Source: a virus
Length of the DNA stretch: 47,217 bases
Reading direction: 5' to 3' (one strand)
Virus record (IMG/VR): IMGVR_UViG_3300027513_000024
Span: 1-47,217 of that record
Made by a program: the position numbers and the translations under genes. The number at the start of each line of letters is the position of its first letter. The stretch's first letter is position 1. Below, in pieces: positions 1 to 8,530 of the stretch. The notes beneath the pieces were generated by a model. The model made no database searches. It was not told where the DNA came from and saw only the letters and a program-made list of their open reading frames with translations.

Positions 1-40
1 CCCAAAAACCATCACAAAGTGTAGGCAGCAAACGAATTGA

Positions 41-2125
41 ATGACCAGAAAGGCCTACGAATCCGACAAACGGCTACGCGCGGAGCGCTCGCGGCGCATC
101 GCCCTCGCCGGCCGCGACATCGGCGACATTCCCAAGGCCCAGCATCCGAAGCGCCGTGAGCTCGCACGCCTGGACCTACGCGCCTTCTGCGATACCTACC
201 TGAAGACGACGTTCTCGCTCCCCTGGTCACCTGACCACCTGAAGGTGCTGGACCGCGCCAGGCGGTGCGTGATCGAAGGCGGGCAGTTCGCGATGGCGAT
301 GCCGCGCGGATCCGGCAAGACCTCGCTGTGCGAGGCGGCAGCCTTGTGGTCGATGCTCTACGCGCACCGGCGATTCGTGGCGCTCATCGGCGCATCGGAG
401 ACGCACGCGCAGGAGATGCTGGACTCTCTGATGGCTGAGCTCGAGCACAACGACGAGCTCTATGCCGACTTTCCCGAGGTCTGCTACCCGATCCGCTGCC
501 TCGAGGGGATCGCGAACAGGTGCGCCGGGCAGCTCCACCAGGGTCAGCGAACCGAGATTGTGTGGACGCAGAACGAGCTGGTGCTACCGACGATCGAGGG
601 GAGCAAGGCGAGCGGCGCCATCGTGAAGGTCGCCGGGCTCACCGGGCGCATCCGCGGCATGAAGTTCAAGCGCGCGGACGGTTCCTCCGCGCGGCCGGAC
701 CTCGTCATCTGCGATGACTGTCAGACGGATGAGTCCGCAAACAGCCTCTCCCAGTGCGTCACGCGCGAGCGCATTCTCTCCGGTGCCGTGCTCGGGCTCG
801 CCGGCCCGGCCTCCAAGATCGCCGCTCTCATGCCCTGCACGGTCATCCGACCGGGTGACATGGCCGACGTGATCCTCGACCGGAAGAAGCACCCCGAGTG
901 GAATGGCGAGCGGACGCAGCTGATCTACGAGCACCCGACCGATACGAAGCTGTGGGAGGGGTATGCCGAGGTGCGCGCCGAGTCGCTGCGGCAGTGGGGG
1001 GACATCCGGGACGCTACCAAGTTCTACCGGGAGCACCGGGAGCAGCTCGACGCAGGGGCGCGGATCGCCTGGCCGGAGCGCTTCCACCACGACGAGGCGA
1101 GCGCGATCCAGCACGCGATCAACCTCCGGCTGCAGGACGAGGTCGCCTTCTGGTCCGAGTACCAGAACCAGCCCATGGTCGAGCGCGGGCTCTCCGACGT
1201 CGGCATCCTGACCGCCGACCAGATCGCGGCGAAGGTGAACGGGATCGAGCGCGGCATGGTGCCGCTCGACGCGACGCGCTCGACGGCCTTTGTCGACGTC
1301 CAGCAAAACCTGCTCTACTACGCCGTCGTTGCATGGCGCGACGACTTCACGGGTTACGTCATCGACTATGGCGCGCACCCGGACCAGGCCCGCGACTACT
1401 TCACCCTGGTGGATGCGCAGCACACGCTCGGCCTGGCGGCGAAGGGCGCAGGTCTCGAGGGCGCCATCCTCGCCGGGCTCGAGGCCCTGACTGAAAAGCT
1501 CTTCGGGACGCCGTTCATGCGCGAGGACATGTCGCCGATGCGGCCGTCGGTCTGCCTGATCGATGCGTCCTGGGGCACGTCGACCGCGATCGTGCACCAG
1601 TTCTGCAAGCGAAGCGTCCACGCGGCGAACCTGATGCCGTCGCACGGGCACTACATCGGTCCGGGTGGGCGTCCGATCGAGCAGTGGAAGAAGAAGCCGG
1701 GCGACCGGGTCGGGCTTGGCTGGCACATCGGCGCGAAGACCTCGAGGGAAGCGCGGCGCGTCCTCTTCGACTCGAACTACTGGAAGTCCTTCCTTCACGC
1801 GCGGCTCGCCGTGACGATGGGAGACCATGGATGTCTAAGCCTCTACGGGCGGAACCCCAACCGCCATCGGATGATCGCGGAGCACCTCACCTCGGAGTTC
1901 CGGACGCGGATGCAGGGGAGCTCGCGTGTGGTGGACATCTGGAAACTCCGTCCGGGGCAGCGCGAAAACCATCTGCTCGACTGCCTCGTGGGGGCGGGGG
2001 TGGCGGCAAGCATCCTCGGCGTGACGCTCCAGGGCATGCCATCGACCAGGATTGGCCCGCGGCGCAAGGTCAGCCTGGCGGAGCGGGCGGCGCGCTCCCA
2101 TGCCCGGGCGGGGTGGCATGGATGA
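41..2125 (+). CDS. terL: Terminase large subunit (DNA packaging ATPase/nuclease)
   Basis: 694 residues. It cuts concatemeric DNA and pumps it into the prohead through the portal. The N-terminal ATPase shows a Walker A motif MPRGSGKTS at about residues 87-95 and a Walker B LVICDD at about 221-226. The C-terminal half has the spaced acidic residues of an RNase H-like nuclease (AFVDVQQ, VCLIDAS, HLLDCLVGAG). It is longer than typical TerL proteins (about 450-600), and no separate small subunit is recognisable nearby. The start has no good Shine-Dalgarno sequence (upstream is GCAAACGAATTGA), so translation may be coupled to the small frame that crosses the contig ends and stops in an ATGA overlap here. 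It is followed by an ATGA overlap with a zinc-ribbon gene and then by the portal. Confidence 0.95.
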   Translation: MTRKAYESDKRLRAERSRRIALAGRDIGDIPKAQHPKRRELARLDLRAFCDTYLKTTFSLPWSPDHLKVLDRARRCVIEGGQFAMAMPRGSGKTSLCEAAALWSMLYAHRRFVALIGASETHAQEMLDSLMAELEHNDELYADFPEVCYPIRCLEGIANRCAGQLHQGQRTEIVWTQNELVLPTIEGSKASGAIVKVAGLTGRIRGMKFKRADGSSARPDLVICDDCQTDESANSLSQCVTRERILSGAVLGLAGPASKIAALMPCTVIRPGDMADVILDRKKHPEWNGERTQLIYEHPTDTKLWEGYAEVRAESLRQWGDIRDATKFYREHREQLDAGARIAWPERFHHDEASAIQHAINLRLQDEVAFWSEYQNQPMVERGLSDVGILTADQIAAKVNGIERGMVPLDATRSTAFVDVQQNLLYYAVVAWRDDFTGYVIDYGAHPDQARDYFTLVDAQHTLGLAAKGAGLEGAILAGLEALTEKLFGTPFMREDMSPMRPSVCLIDASWGTSTAIVHQFCKRSVHAANLMPSHGHYIGPGGRPIEQWKKKPGDRVGLGWHIGAKTSREARRVLFDSNYWKSFLHARLAVTMGDHGCLSLYGRNPNRHRMIAEHLTSEFRTRMQGSSRVVDIWKLRPGQRENHLLDCLVGAGVAASILGVTLQGMPSTRIGPRRKVSLAERAARSHARAGWHG

Positions 2126-2328
2126 AGCGCCATCCGCCGTCGAATGGGACCGGAAAAATCGACACGGCGGCCGAGGACCGCGGGCTCGAGTGCGCGCGAT
2201 GCGGGTGCCGGCACTTCTATACCCTCGAGTCGCGGCCCACGTGGGGGAGGCAGGTCCGCCGCCGGCGCGAGTGCCGGAACTGCGGGGCGCTCAAAACGAC
2301 CTATGAGGCAGACCGGCGACCGCGGTAA
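2122..2328 (+). CDS. Small NrdR-like zinc-ribbon protein
   Basis: 68 residues, starting in an ATGA overlap with terL. It contains CARC, then 23 residues on CRNC, around ESRPTWGRQVRRRRECRNCG. This closely follows the N-terminal zinc ribbon of the ribonucleotide-reductase repressor NrdR (CPxC ... DSRP ... RRRREC..C), including the final TYE. The ATP-cone domain of NrdR is absent, so only the DNA-binding ribbon is kept. Its place between terL and portal suggests co-expression with packaging genes. It could be a nucleic-acid-binding packaging accessory or a stand-alone regulator; the sequence does not decide. Confidence 0.8.
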   Translation: MKRHPPSNGTGKIDTAAEDRGLECARCGCRHFYTLESRPTWGRQVRRRRECRNCGALKTTYEADRRPR

Positions 2329-2388
2329 GGCGGCGGGGGCTTCTCGATCGGCAGTGGGCCGTACCACTCGAGCGACTCTTGTAGGTCG

Positions 2389-2700
2389 TCATGATCTTCG
2401 TTCCTTGTCGAGCAGCACGCGGATCCCATTGGCGAAGCAGGCGCCGCGACGCTCGCCGTGCACATAGACCCCATTCAGGTTGTCGAACTGGGCTCGGTCT
2501 CCGTCTCTGCAATGACCGCACACCAACGGGCACGATTCCTCGAGAGTTTTGAGGCGGCTCGCCTTCTCGCGGGCGGCGACGATGTCTTGAAGCTGATAGT
2601 ACGCAGATAATTCATCGGGCGTCACCATTTGGTTCATGATGCGCAGCGCGAGATTGTGCAACTCGTCGTCGTTCCGCATCGTCTGTTCGAGCTCGTTCAT
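2389..2700 (-). CDS. Reverse-strand small cysteine-containing protein between terL and portal
   Basis: 103 residues from ATG 2700, chosen over an upstream in-frame start because a -10-like box lies directly upstream. The sequence begins MNELEQTMRNDDELHNLALRI, has a predicted helical middle, and carries CPLVCGHC followed by a single Cys near the end (ACFANGIRVLL), a possible metal site. It is the only gene on the minus strand in the first 25 kb and lies between two essential late genes, the position of a cargo gene (moron) with its own promoter. Its function is not recognised. Confidence 0.6.
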   Translation of the reverse strand: MNELEQTMRNDDELHNLALRIMNQMVTPDELSAYYQLQDIVAAREKASRLKTLEESCPLVCGHCRDGDRAQFDNLNGVYVHGERRGACFANGIRVLLDKERRS

Positions 2701-2706
2701 GCCTTG

Positions 2707-2736
2707 AGCATACCACACAAAGCGACTAGCGCCCAA
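2707..2736 (-). promoter_or_regulatory. Candidate promoter for the reverse-strand gene
   Basis: Read on the minus strand, TTGGGC (2736-2731) and TATGCT (2712-2707) are separated by 18 bases. The A of the ATG at 2700 lies seven bases downstream of TATGCT, where transcription would start. There is no separate ribosome-binding site, so the mRNA would be leaderless or nearly so. Confidence 0.4.
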
Positions 2737-2788
2737 CCGTGCGCTCGGGATGCGCACCGCTTGGCTCTCAAGATGTTCCACACGAGAC

Positions 2789-2804
2789 GCGCTACCCGTA
2801 GCGC
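2789..2804. promoter_or_regulatory. 16-bp palindrome, operator-like
   Basis: GCGCTAC and GTAGCGC flank a CC centre in the 158-base gap between the reverse-strand gene and the portal start. The two-base centre makes a full hairpin unlikely and fits a protein-binding dyad. It may control the divergent gene or the head operon. Confidence 0.3.
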
Positions 2805-2858
2805 CTCACCTTGCCGGCCGGATTGCGCCTCCTTGGCGTCCGGTCCTTCCCTAGGTGC

Positions 2859-4355
2859 ATGGCCAAGCCGAAGGCGCCACGCAGGCGCGCCAAAGCCTCG
2901 CGGACCGACGCCCGTCTCGTAGCGGCTCAGGAGGTCGCACAGCGCGCCAATGCGAAGCTCCGCGAGCTCAGGGCCCGCTACGACGCCGCCCAGACGCACA
3001 TCGACAACCGCAAGCACTGGGGTGCGGCCGACGCCCTGTCGGCCAACGCCGCGAACGCTCCGGAGATCCGCCGCACCCTCCGCAACCGAGCGCGCTACGA
3101 GGTGTCGAACAACTCCTACGCCCAGGGAATCGGGCTCACGCTGGCGAACGATTGCATTGGCACCGGTCCCCGGTTGCAGGTGACCAGCGGGGACCGGTCC
3201 GCCGACTCGGCGCTCGAGGAAATATTCAGCGAGTGGGCCGAGGACATCGACCTCACCGGCAAGCTCCACACGATGCGGCTTGCCAAGTACGAGGACGGCG
3301 AGACCTTCGCCGTGATGGCGAGCAACCCCCGGAGTGAGTTCCCGGTCCAGCTCGATCTCCAGCTCGTGGAAGCCGAGCAGGTCGCGAATCCCTTTCCGAC
3401 GCTCGAGCCGAACGAGGCCGACGGGATCCTGTTCGATCGCTTCGGCCGCGCGCTCAGCTACCAGTTGCTGGCCGAGCATCCTGGCGACCGGCGCTCCATG
3501 ACGGGGTTTTTCAGCCAGTCGAGCACCATCCCCGCGCGATCGATGCTCCACTATTTCCTTCGCCTGCGCCCTGGCCAGATGCGCGGGATCCCCGAGATCA
3601 CGGCGGCGCTGCCGCTCTTCGCGCAGCTCCGGCGCTACTCGCTCGCGGTGCTGGCTGCCGCCGAGGTCGCCGCCGACCTAGCGCTCGTCATTCAATCGCA
3701 GTTCCCACCGACCGACGCCGACGAGGCCGACTCCATCCCCGAGATGTCCACGTGGGAGCTCGAGAAGCGCATGGCGACCGTGCTGCCGCAGGGCTGGTCG
3801 CTCGGCCAGGCGAAGCCCGAGCAGCCGACCACGACCTATGCGATGGCGAAGCGCGAGTATTTGACCGAAATCGCCAGGTGTTTGAACGTGCCATACAACG
3901 TCGCGGCCTGCGACTCGAGCTCCTACAACTACGCCTCCGGGCGCCTCGATCACCAGGTCTACAACAAGGCGATTCGCGTGGAGCGCGCGCGCATCGTGCG
4001 CCTGGTGCTGAACCCCCTCTTCCGCGAGTTCATCTCCGAGGCCTCGCTCATCGAGGGCCTGCTGCCGCAGGTGTTCCGGCGACGTGGTCCGCTGCCAAAG
4101 CACCGCTGGTTCTGGGATGGGTCCGAGCACGTCGATCCGGAGAAGGAAGCGAACGCGCAGGGCACGCGCCTCGAGAACAACACGACGACGCTCGCCGAGG
4201 AGTACAGCAGCCGCGGGCTCGACTGGGAAGAGCAGGTCCGCCAGCGCGCGAAAGAGGTGGCGCTGATGGACGAGCTCGGTCTCACGCCGGCGGCCGAACC
4301 CACACAACCCCAGCCGATGGTCGACGACGGAGAGCCGAATGGCGAAGAAGACTGA
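2859..4355 (+). CDS. Portal protein (lambda gpB type)
   Basis: 498 residues from ATG 2859; the frame is open further upstream (TTG 2811), but MAKPKAPRRRAKAS is a more typical beginning. It forms the dodecameric ring at one capsid vertex through which DNA enters. Family features are an early helical region ending in RNRARYEVSNNSYAQGIGLTLAND, then WAEDIDLTGKL, QLDLQLVEAEQV, the ARSMLHYFLRLRPGQMRGIPEITAALP signature (split here by position 235-260 or so) and a YNYASGRLDHQVYNKAIR motif. It sits between the terminase and the protease/capsid gene as in lambda-like head modules. The 3' end overlaps the next gene by 17 bases. Confidence 0.93.
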   Translation: MAKPKAPRRRAKASRTDARLVAAQEVAQRANAKLRELRARYDAAQTHIDNRKHWGAADALSANAANAPEIRRTLRNRARYEVSNNSYAQGIGLTLANDCIGTGPRLQVTSGDRSADSALEEIFSEWAEDIDLTGKLHTMRLAKYEDGETFAVMASNPRSEFPVQLDLQLVEAEQVANPFPTLEPNEADGILFDRFGRALSYQLLAEHPGDRRSMTGFFSQSSTIPARSMLHYFLRLRPGQMRGIPEITAALPLFAQLRRYSLAVLAAAEVAADLALVIQSQFPPTDADEADSIPEMSTWELEKRMATVLPQGWSLGQAKPEQPTTTYAMAKREYLTEIARCLNVPYNVAACDSSSYNYASGRLDHQVYNKAIRVERARIVRLVLNPLFREFISEASLIEGLLPQVFRRRGPLPKHRWFWDGSEHVDPEKEANAQGTRLENNTTTLAEEYSSRGLDWEEQVRQRAKEVALMDELGLTPAAEPTQPQPMVDDGEPNGEED

Positions 4356-6321
4356 GCACCCGAAGACACTCTCGCTCATCTGCCCTGCGGGCCTCGTGCT
4401 CGCGGCCGATGGCGACGGGAAGAAGCTCCCGACGTTCTCGATGGTCGCCTACACCGGCGCGCCGATCCGCGTGTCCATGTGGTGGGACCCGGTCGTGATC
4501 GACCTCGGTGGAGTGTCCACTCCCACGCAGTCCGTTGCGATTCGCCGCAACCACGATCCGAGCAAAACCATCGGGCACTCGGACGCTGTGGCAATCCGAG
4601 ATGGCCAGATCGTCGCAACCGGCGTGCTCTCGTTCGACACCGAGTCGGCGCGCGAGGTCGCGAGCTCGGCGAAGAACGGGTTCCCGTGGCAGGCGTCGGT
4701 GGGAATGGACGCCAACCAGGTCGAGTTCATTGCCGAGGGCAAGTCAACAGAAGTGAACGGCCGGATGGTCGACGGGCCGATCGACGTGATTCGAAAATCG
4801 ACCCTTCGCGAGATCAGTTTCGTGGACTTGGGCGCCGACTCCGGCACGAACGTGTCGGTCGCAGCGTCCGCAAAGGAGACGGAAATGGCAGTCAAGCACG
4901 AGGACAAGGATTCGCCCGCCGTCGAGGCGAGCGAGCCGGCGACGAAGGGCGCAGCTGCCACCGTCACCGAGACGAAGCCGAAGGTTGAGGCGCTGGGACC
5001 AGTGCCTGATCCTGCGGCTCAGGATCTGATCGCGGCGATGCGCACGCAGAGCGCGGGCGAGATGCGCCGCCAGGCGGCGATCCAGAAACTCGCCGGCCGG
5101 GAACACGGCGAGCTCGCGGCCAAAGCCATCGAGGAGAACTGGTCCCTCGAGAGGGCTGAGCTCGAGATGCTTCGCGCCGCGCGTCCGACTGCGCCCGCCG
5201 TGCACGTTGGCGGCGGTGGGATCGACGCAGCGACGATCGAGGCCGCGGCCTGTATCGCTGGCGGCTTGCGGAACATCGAGAAGAAGTTCGAACCCAAGAT
5301 CCTGGACGCTGCCCACAAGGCGTTCAAAGGGCGGATCGGGCTTCAGGACATCATCGCCATCGCCGCGCAGCAGGGCGGGTGGCAGGGCCGGTCGGTAAAG
5401 GGCGACATGCGCGGCGCACTCGAGGCCGCGTTCTCCACGCTCTCGCTCCCCGGGATCATGTCGAACACGGCGAACAAGTTCCTGCTCGAAGGATTCATGG
5501 CGGTCGAGCGGACCTATGCCAACATCTCGAGCACGAAGAACGTCTCCGACTTCAAGACGAACACGAGCTACCGCCTGAACGGCGGCTTCGAATACGAGGA
5601 GATCGCACCCGACGGTGAGTTCACGCACGGCACGGTGAGCGAGGACACGTTCGAGAACCGCGCGCGCACTTACGGGAAGATGTTCGCGATCACCAGGACG
5701 GACATCATCAACGACGACCTGGGCGCCCTGACGCAGATCCCGATGCGGCTCGGCCGCGGCGCGGCGCTCAAGTTGAACAAGGTCTTCTGGACCGCGTTCC
5801 TGGACAACGCGGCCTTCTTCAGCGTGGCGCATGCCAACCTGATCACGGGCGCCGGCGGCAATCTCTCGCTCACCTCGCTCCAGACGGCGCTTGCTCTCTT
5901 CCGAAACCAGACGGATCCGGATGGAAACCCGGTGGCGATCGAGCCGCAGTGGCTGCTCGTGCCGCCGTCGCTCGAGGTGACCGCGTTCAACATCTTCAAC
6001 TCGATCGAGTACCGCGACACGACGACGAGCGTCAAATTCGGCACCAGCAACGTGTTCGCCGGGCGCTTCCGGCCGATCGTGTCGACCTACCTGTCGAACT
6101 CGACGATCCCCGGCTTCTCGACGATCGCGTGGTATCTGCTCGCCGATCCATCGGCTCTCTCGACGATCGAGATCGCCTACCTGAATGGCGTGCAGGAACC
6201 GACGGTCGAGACCGCCGAGATGGACTTCAACGTCTTGGGTATTCAAATGCGCGGCTATCACGACTTTGGCGTCGCGAAGCAGGAGTACCGCGCTGGCGTG
6301 AAGAGCGAAGGCACGACCTAA
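4339..6321 (+). CDS. Prohead protease / scaffold / major capsid fusion protein
   Basis: 660 residues. The N-terminal 175 residues are an HK97-type (U35) prohead protease with the expected His (NHDP, H72), Ser (WQASVG, S120) and Glu (LREISFVDLGAD, E158). Residues about 180-330 are Ala/Glu/Lys-rich and helical, as expected of a scaffold. From about 330 on the protein is the HK97-fold major capsid domain (LLEGFMAVERTYANISS, TYGKMFAITRTDIINDDLGAL, QWLLVPPSLE). In most relatives these are two or three genes. Fusion implies that the protease must cut itself and the scaffold away during maturation. The ribosome-binding site CGGAGAG lies inside the end of the portal gene. Confidence 0.93.
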   Translation: MAKKTEHPKTLSLICPAGLVLAADGDGKKLPTFSMVAYTGAPIRVSMWWDPVVIDLGGVSTPTQSVAIRRNHDPSKTIGHSDAVAIRDGQIVATGVLSFDTESAREVASSAKNGFPWQASVGMDANQVEFIAEGKSTEVNGRMVDGPIDVIRKSTLREISFVDLGADSGTNVSVAASAKETEMAVKHEDKDSPAVEASEPATKGAAATVTETKPKVEALGPVPDPAAQDLIAAMRTQSAGEMRRQAAIQKLAGREHGELAAKAIEENWSLERAELEMLRAARPTAPAVHVGGGGIDAATIEAAACIAGGLRNIEKKFEPKILDAAHKAFKGRIGLQDIIAIAAQQGGWQGRSVKGDMRGALEAAFSTLSLPGIMSNTANKFLLEGFMAVERTYANISSTKNVSDFKTNTSYRLNGGFEYEEIAPDGEFTHGTVSEDTFENRARTYGKMFAITRTDIINDDLGALTQIPMRLGRGAALKLNKVFWTAFLDNAAFFSVAHANLITGAGGNLSLTSLQTALALFRNQTDPDGNPVAIEPQWLLVPPSLEVTAFNIFNSIEYRDTTTSVKFGTSNVFAGRFRPIVSTYLSNSTIPGFSTIAWYLLADPSALSTIEIAYLNGVQEPTVETAEMDFNVLGIQMRGYHDFGVAKQEYRAGVKSEGTT

Positions 6322-6328
6322 CGAAAGC

Positions 6329-6349
6329 GCGGGCGCAGCACGCGCCCGC
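6329..6349 (+). other. GC-rich hairpin between capsid and decoration genes
   Basis: Perfect 8-bp arms GCGGGCGC and GCGCCCGC around a five-base loop (AGCAC), starting eight bases after the capsid stop and ending just before the ribosome-binding site AAGGAG (6350-6355) of the next gene. No U-tract follows. It could stabilise or process the mRNA, or act as a partial terminator that sets capsid-to-decoration ratios. Confidence 0.5.
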
Positions 6350-6363
6350 AAGGAGATCAGACA

Positions 6364-7071
6364 ATGGCAGACGCAACTTTCGTGCAGGACGGCTGCGCGA
6401 TCAGCTACACGCCGGTGGCGGCCGTCGCAGCCGGTAAGATTATCGAGCTCGGAAACTTTCTCGGTGTTACCAAGGTACCGATCGCCGCGGGACAGCTCGG
6501 CGCAGTCGCACTCGAGGGAGTGTTCCAGCTTACCAAGGACGGTACCAGCGGACCGATCTTCGCGATTGGCGACCCGGTCTACTGGGACCCGGTCGCGCTG
6601 CTCGCGGTCGATACGGGCGGCATCTTCTTCGGTCTGGCGACCGAGGCCGCCGGCACCAACCAGGCGTTCGTCCGCGCCAAGCTGCGGCCGCCGGCGGACA
6701 TCGACGCCAGCACCCAGAGCAGGCTCTGGGAAGACGTCGATCTGACGTCCGGCTCGAAGACCCTCGATGCCGAGGACATCGGGAAGGTGATGAACGTGAC
6801 CGTCGGCAGCGCCACCAACGTGATCACGCTCCCGTCGACCGCGGTTGGTTTGGCGTTCACGATCCGGAACGGCACGACCGGCCAGCGCGTGGCGGTGTCG
6901 CCGGCGGCGGCTGATCGCTTCATCGGCGCGAACCTCACCGGCTTGGCGAACAAGGACAGGATCAACACTGCGGCGACCGCCGTTGCTGGCGATCTTCTCT
7001 CGATCGTCCACGGCGGCACGGTTACCTGGTCCATCATCGCCGAGGACGGGATCTGGGTTCAGGAGGCGTAA
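6364..7071 (+). CDS. Capsid decoration protein (DUF2190-like) with C-terminal beta domain
   Basis: 235 residues. The first 110 match the DUF2190 head-decoration family (FVQDGCAISYTP, AAGQLGAVALEGVFQL, GDPVYWDP, FGLATEAA, FVRAKL). These proteins bind the capsid exterior and stabilise it. Residues about 120-235 form an extra beta-rich domain (DLTSGSKTLDAEDIGKVM ... TVTWSIIAEDG) whose pattern resembles the C-terminal part of the fibre protein at 22767-23654. The capsid may therefore display a fibre-type domain. AAGGAG precedes the ATG. Confidence 0.85.
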   Translation: MADATFVQDGCAISYTPVAAVAAGKIIELGNFLGVTKVPIAAGQLGAVALEGVFQLTKDGTSGPIFAIGDPVYWDPVALLAVDTGGIFFGLATEAAGTNQAFVRAKLRPPADIDASTQSRLWEDVDLTSGSKTLDAEDIGKVMNVTVGSATNVITLPSTAVGLAFTIRNGTTGQRVAVSPAAADRFIGANLTGLANKDRINTAATAVAGDLLSIVHGGTVTWSIIAEDGIWVQEA

Positions 7072-7080
7072 GGTCGAGCC

Positions 7081-7476
7081 GTGGCCACCACCAACATCCT
7101 CCGATCAGGTGCCGAGTACCTGCGGAGCTTCTTCCGGGATCGGGAGTCGCTCACCGTGACCTACAGTCGCGGCGCGACCTCGTTCTCGGTGTTGGCCACG
7201 ATCGGAAAAACGCAGGCCGGTCCGGACCAGCGAACCGGCCTGCGCTTGAACATGATCGAGCCTCGCGACTTTATCATCTCGCGCGCCGATCTGGTCCTGG
7301 GGTTCGCGGATCCGGACTGGGTGCCGCTGCAAGGTGACGCGATCGTCGAGACCGACGGAGTGCTCACGCATACGTATGAGGTGACGGAGCCCGAAGGCAA
7401 GAAGAACGTCTGGGACTGGCACAGCCTCTACAAGACGGCCTTCCGCATTCACGCCGCACTGGTGGGCACCGCATGA
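7081..7476 (+). CDS. Head-tail connector (head-closure-like) protein
   Basis: 131 residues from GTG 7081, with AAGG eight bases upstream. Its size, position directly after the decoration gene and beta-rich content (VTYSRGATSFSVLATIGKT, PLQGDAIVETDGVL, YEVTEPEGKKNVWDWHSLYKTAFRIHA) fit the stopper proteins that close the portal channel and receive the tail. The family cannot be fixed by eye. It ends in an ATGA overlap with the next neck gene. Confidence 0.65.
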   Translation: MATTNILRSGAEYLRSFFRDRESLTVTYSRGATSFSVLATIGKTQAGPDQRTGLRLNMIEPRDFIISRADLVLGFADPDWVPLQGDAIVETDGVLTHTYEVTEPEGKKNVWDWHSLYKTAFRIHAALVGTA

Positions 7477-8060
7477 TCACCGCGATCATGGACTCTCGAG
7501 CACTGCGGAGATCCCTGCAGGAGGTGCGGCGCTCCGCCTACAAGGGCCTCCGGACGGAGTTCCGGGCGATCGGCCGCGACTTCAAGAAGGATTTCGTCAG
7601 CGCCCGCCTGTCGGGAAGACCCGGCATCAAAGGCCGCCGGTCCATGCTTCGGACCGCGACCAAGGGCAGCAGGCTCACGAACCTGCTGCTCAGGCTCAAC
7701 TTCTTTCCGCGCTACATCGGCATTCACGAGAAGGGCGGCACGATCAAGGCGAAGAGCGCCTATTCCTCATTGCCAGGAGGTCCCTATCTCCGAGTGCCCG
7801 TCGGGATCTCCCGCACCGAGCGACGGCGAAAAGCCTCATTCGTCAACACCTTCATCGCGCGCGGCAAGGGCGGCCAGTTCACAATCTTCCAGCGCACCGG
7901 CGCCGGAAACATCCGTCCGCTCTTCGTGCTGAAGAAGCAAGTCGTCATCCCCGCGCGCCTCGACTTCTACGCGACTTGGCGCAAGGGACTTTCCGTCGTG
8001 CTCAAGCGCGTCCAGAACGCGCTGCACCTGACCATGACCCATGCCTTCGGGAAACGATGA
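7473..8060 (+). CDS. Neck / tail-completion protein (HK97 gp10-like)
   Basis: 195 residues, basic. Motifs common to tail-completion proteins of this position are visible: YIGIHEKGGTIKAKSA near residue 90 and PLFVLKKQVVIPARLDF near residue 150. It probably sits at the head-tail joint. ATG 7473 overlaps the previous stop (ATGA); a second ATG five codons later is possible. Confidence 0.7.
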   Translation: MITAIMDSRALRRSLQEVRRSAYKGLRTEFRAIGRDFKKDFVSARLSGRPGIKGRRSMLRTATKGSRLTNLLLRLNFFPRYIGIHEKGGTIKAKSAYSSLPGGPYLRVPVGISRTERRRKASFVNTFIARGKGGQFTIFQRTGAGNIRPLFVLKKQVVIPARLDFYATWRKGLSVVLKRVQNALHLTMTHAFGKR

Positions 8061-8063
8061 CGA

Positions 8064-8519
8064 ATGGCCGACACGATATCCGAGCGCATCCTGCAGAACG
8101 TCGAAACGACGCTGCTCGGGATCACCACCGTCGGCGGCTACTCGGTCACGGTGGCGCAGGTCTACAGGAACACCGACACGACGCTGATGCAGACGACGTT
8201 TCCCTTCATCGATCTGGCCGAGCCGCAAGAGGACTCGCTCGAGGAGCCGATCGGGCTCACCACCAAGTTCATGCACCTCACGCTCACGCTCTTCATCAGC
8301 AACGACAGCGCACCGGCGAACAAGGTGATGAACAACTTCATCGGCGACGTGACCAAGGTCCTCCTGGTCGACCACACCCGCGGCGGGCTCGCTGTCGACA
8401 CGACGTTCCGCGGCGAGCGGATCACCGTCGACGAGACGAACGAGCCGTTCCTGCAAACCTCGCTCACCGTCGACATTCACTACCGGCACAAGTACGGCGA
8501 CCCGACGACTCTCTTCTGA
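8064..8519 (+). CDS. Tail terminator protein
   Basis: 151 residues. The beginning, ISERILQNVETTLLGITTVGGY, and the layout (helix, then beta strands, ending VDIHYRHKYGDP) are typical of tail terminators (lambda gpU-like), which cap the finished tail tube and join it to the head. It sits between the neck gene and the tube gene, as expected. Confidence 0.72.
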   Translation: MADTISERILQNVETTLLGITTVGGYSVTVAQVYRNTDTTLMQTTFPFIDLAEPQEDSLEEPIGLTTKFMHLTLTLFISNDSAPANKVMNNFIGDVTKVLLVDHTRGGLAVDTTFRGERITVDETNEPFLQTSLTVDIHYRHKYGDPTTLF

Positions 8520-8530
8520 GGTGATCAGGT

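Noticed and set aside
584-1828. Long open frame on the minus strand opposite terL (414 codons)
   Set aside because: Arg/Val/Leu/Asp-rich composition typical of antisense reading of GC-rich genes; terL motifs on the plus strand are unambiguous.
4744-7011. 755-codon minus-strand frame opposite capsid genes
   Set aside because: Antisense shadow; no protein-like motif, no ribosome-binding site, and it covers two clear virion genes.
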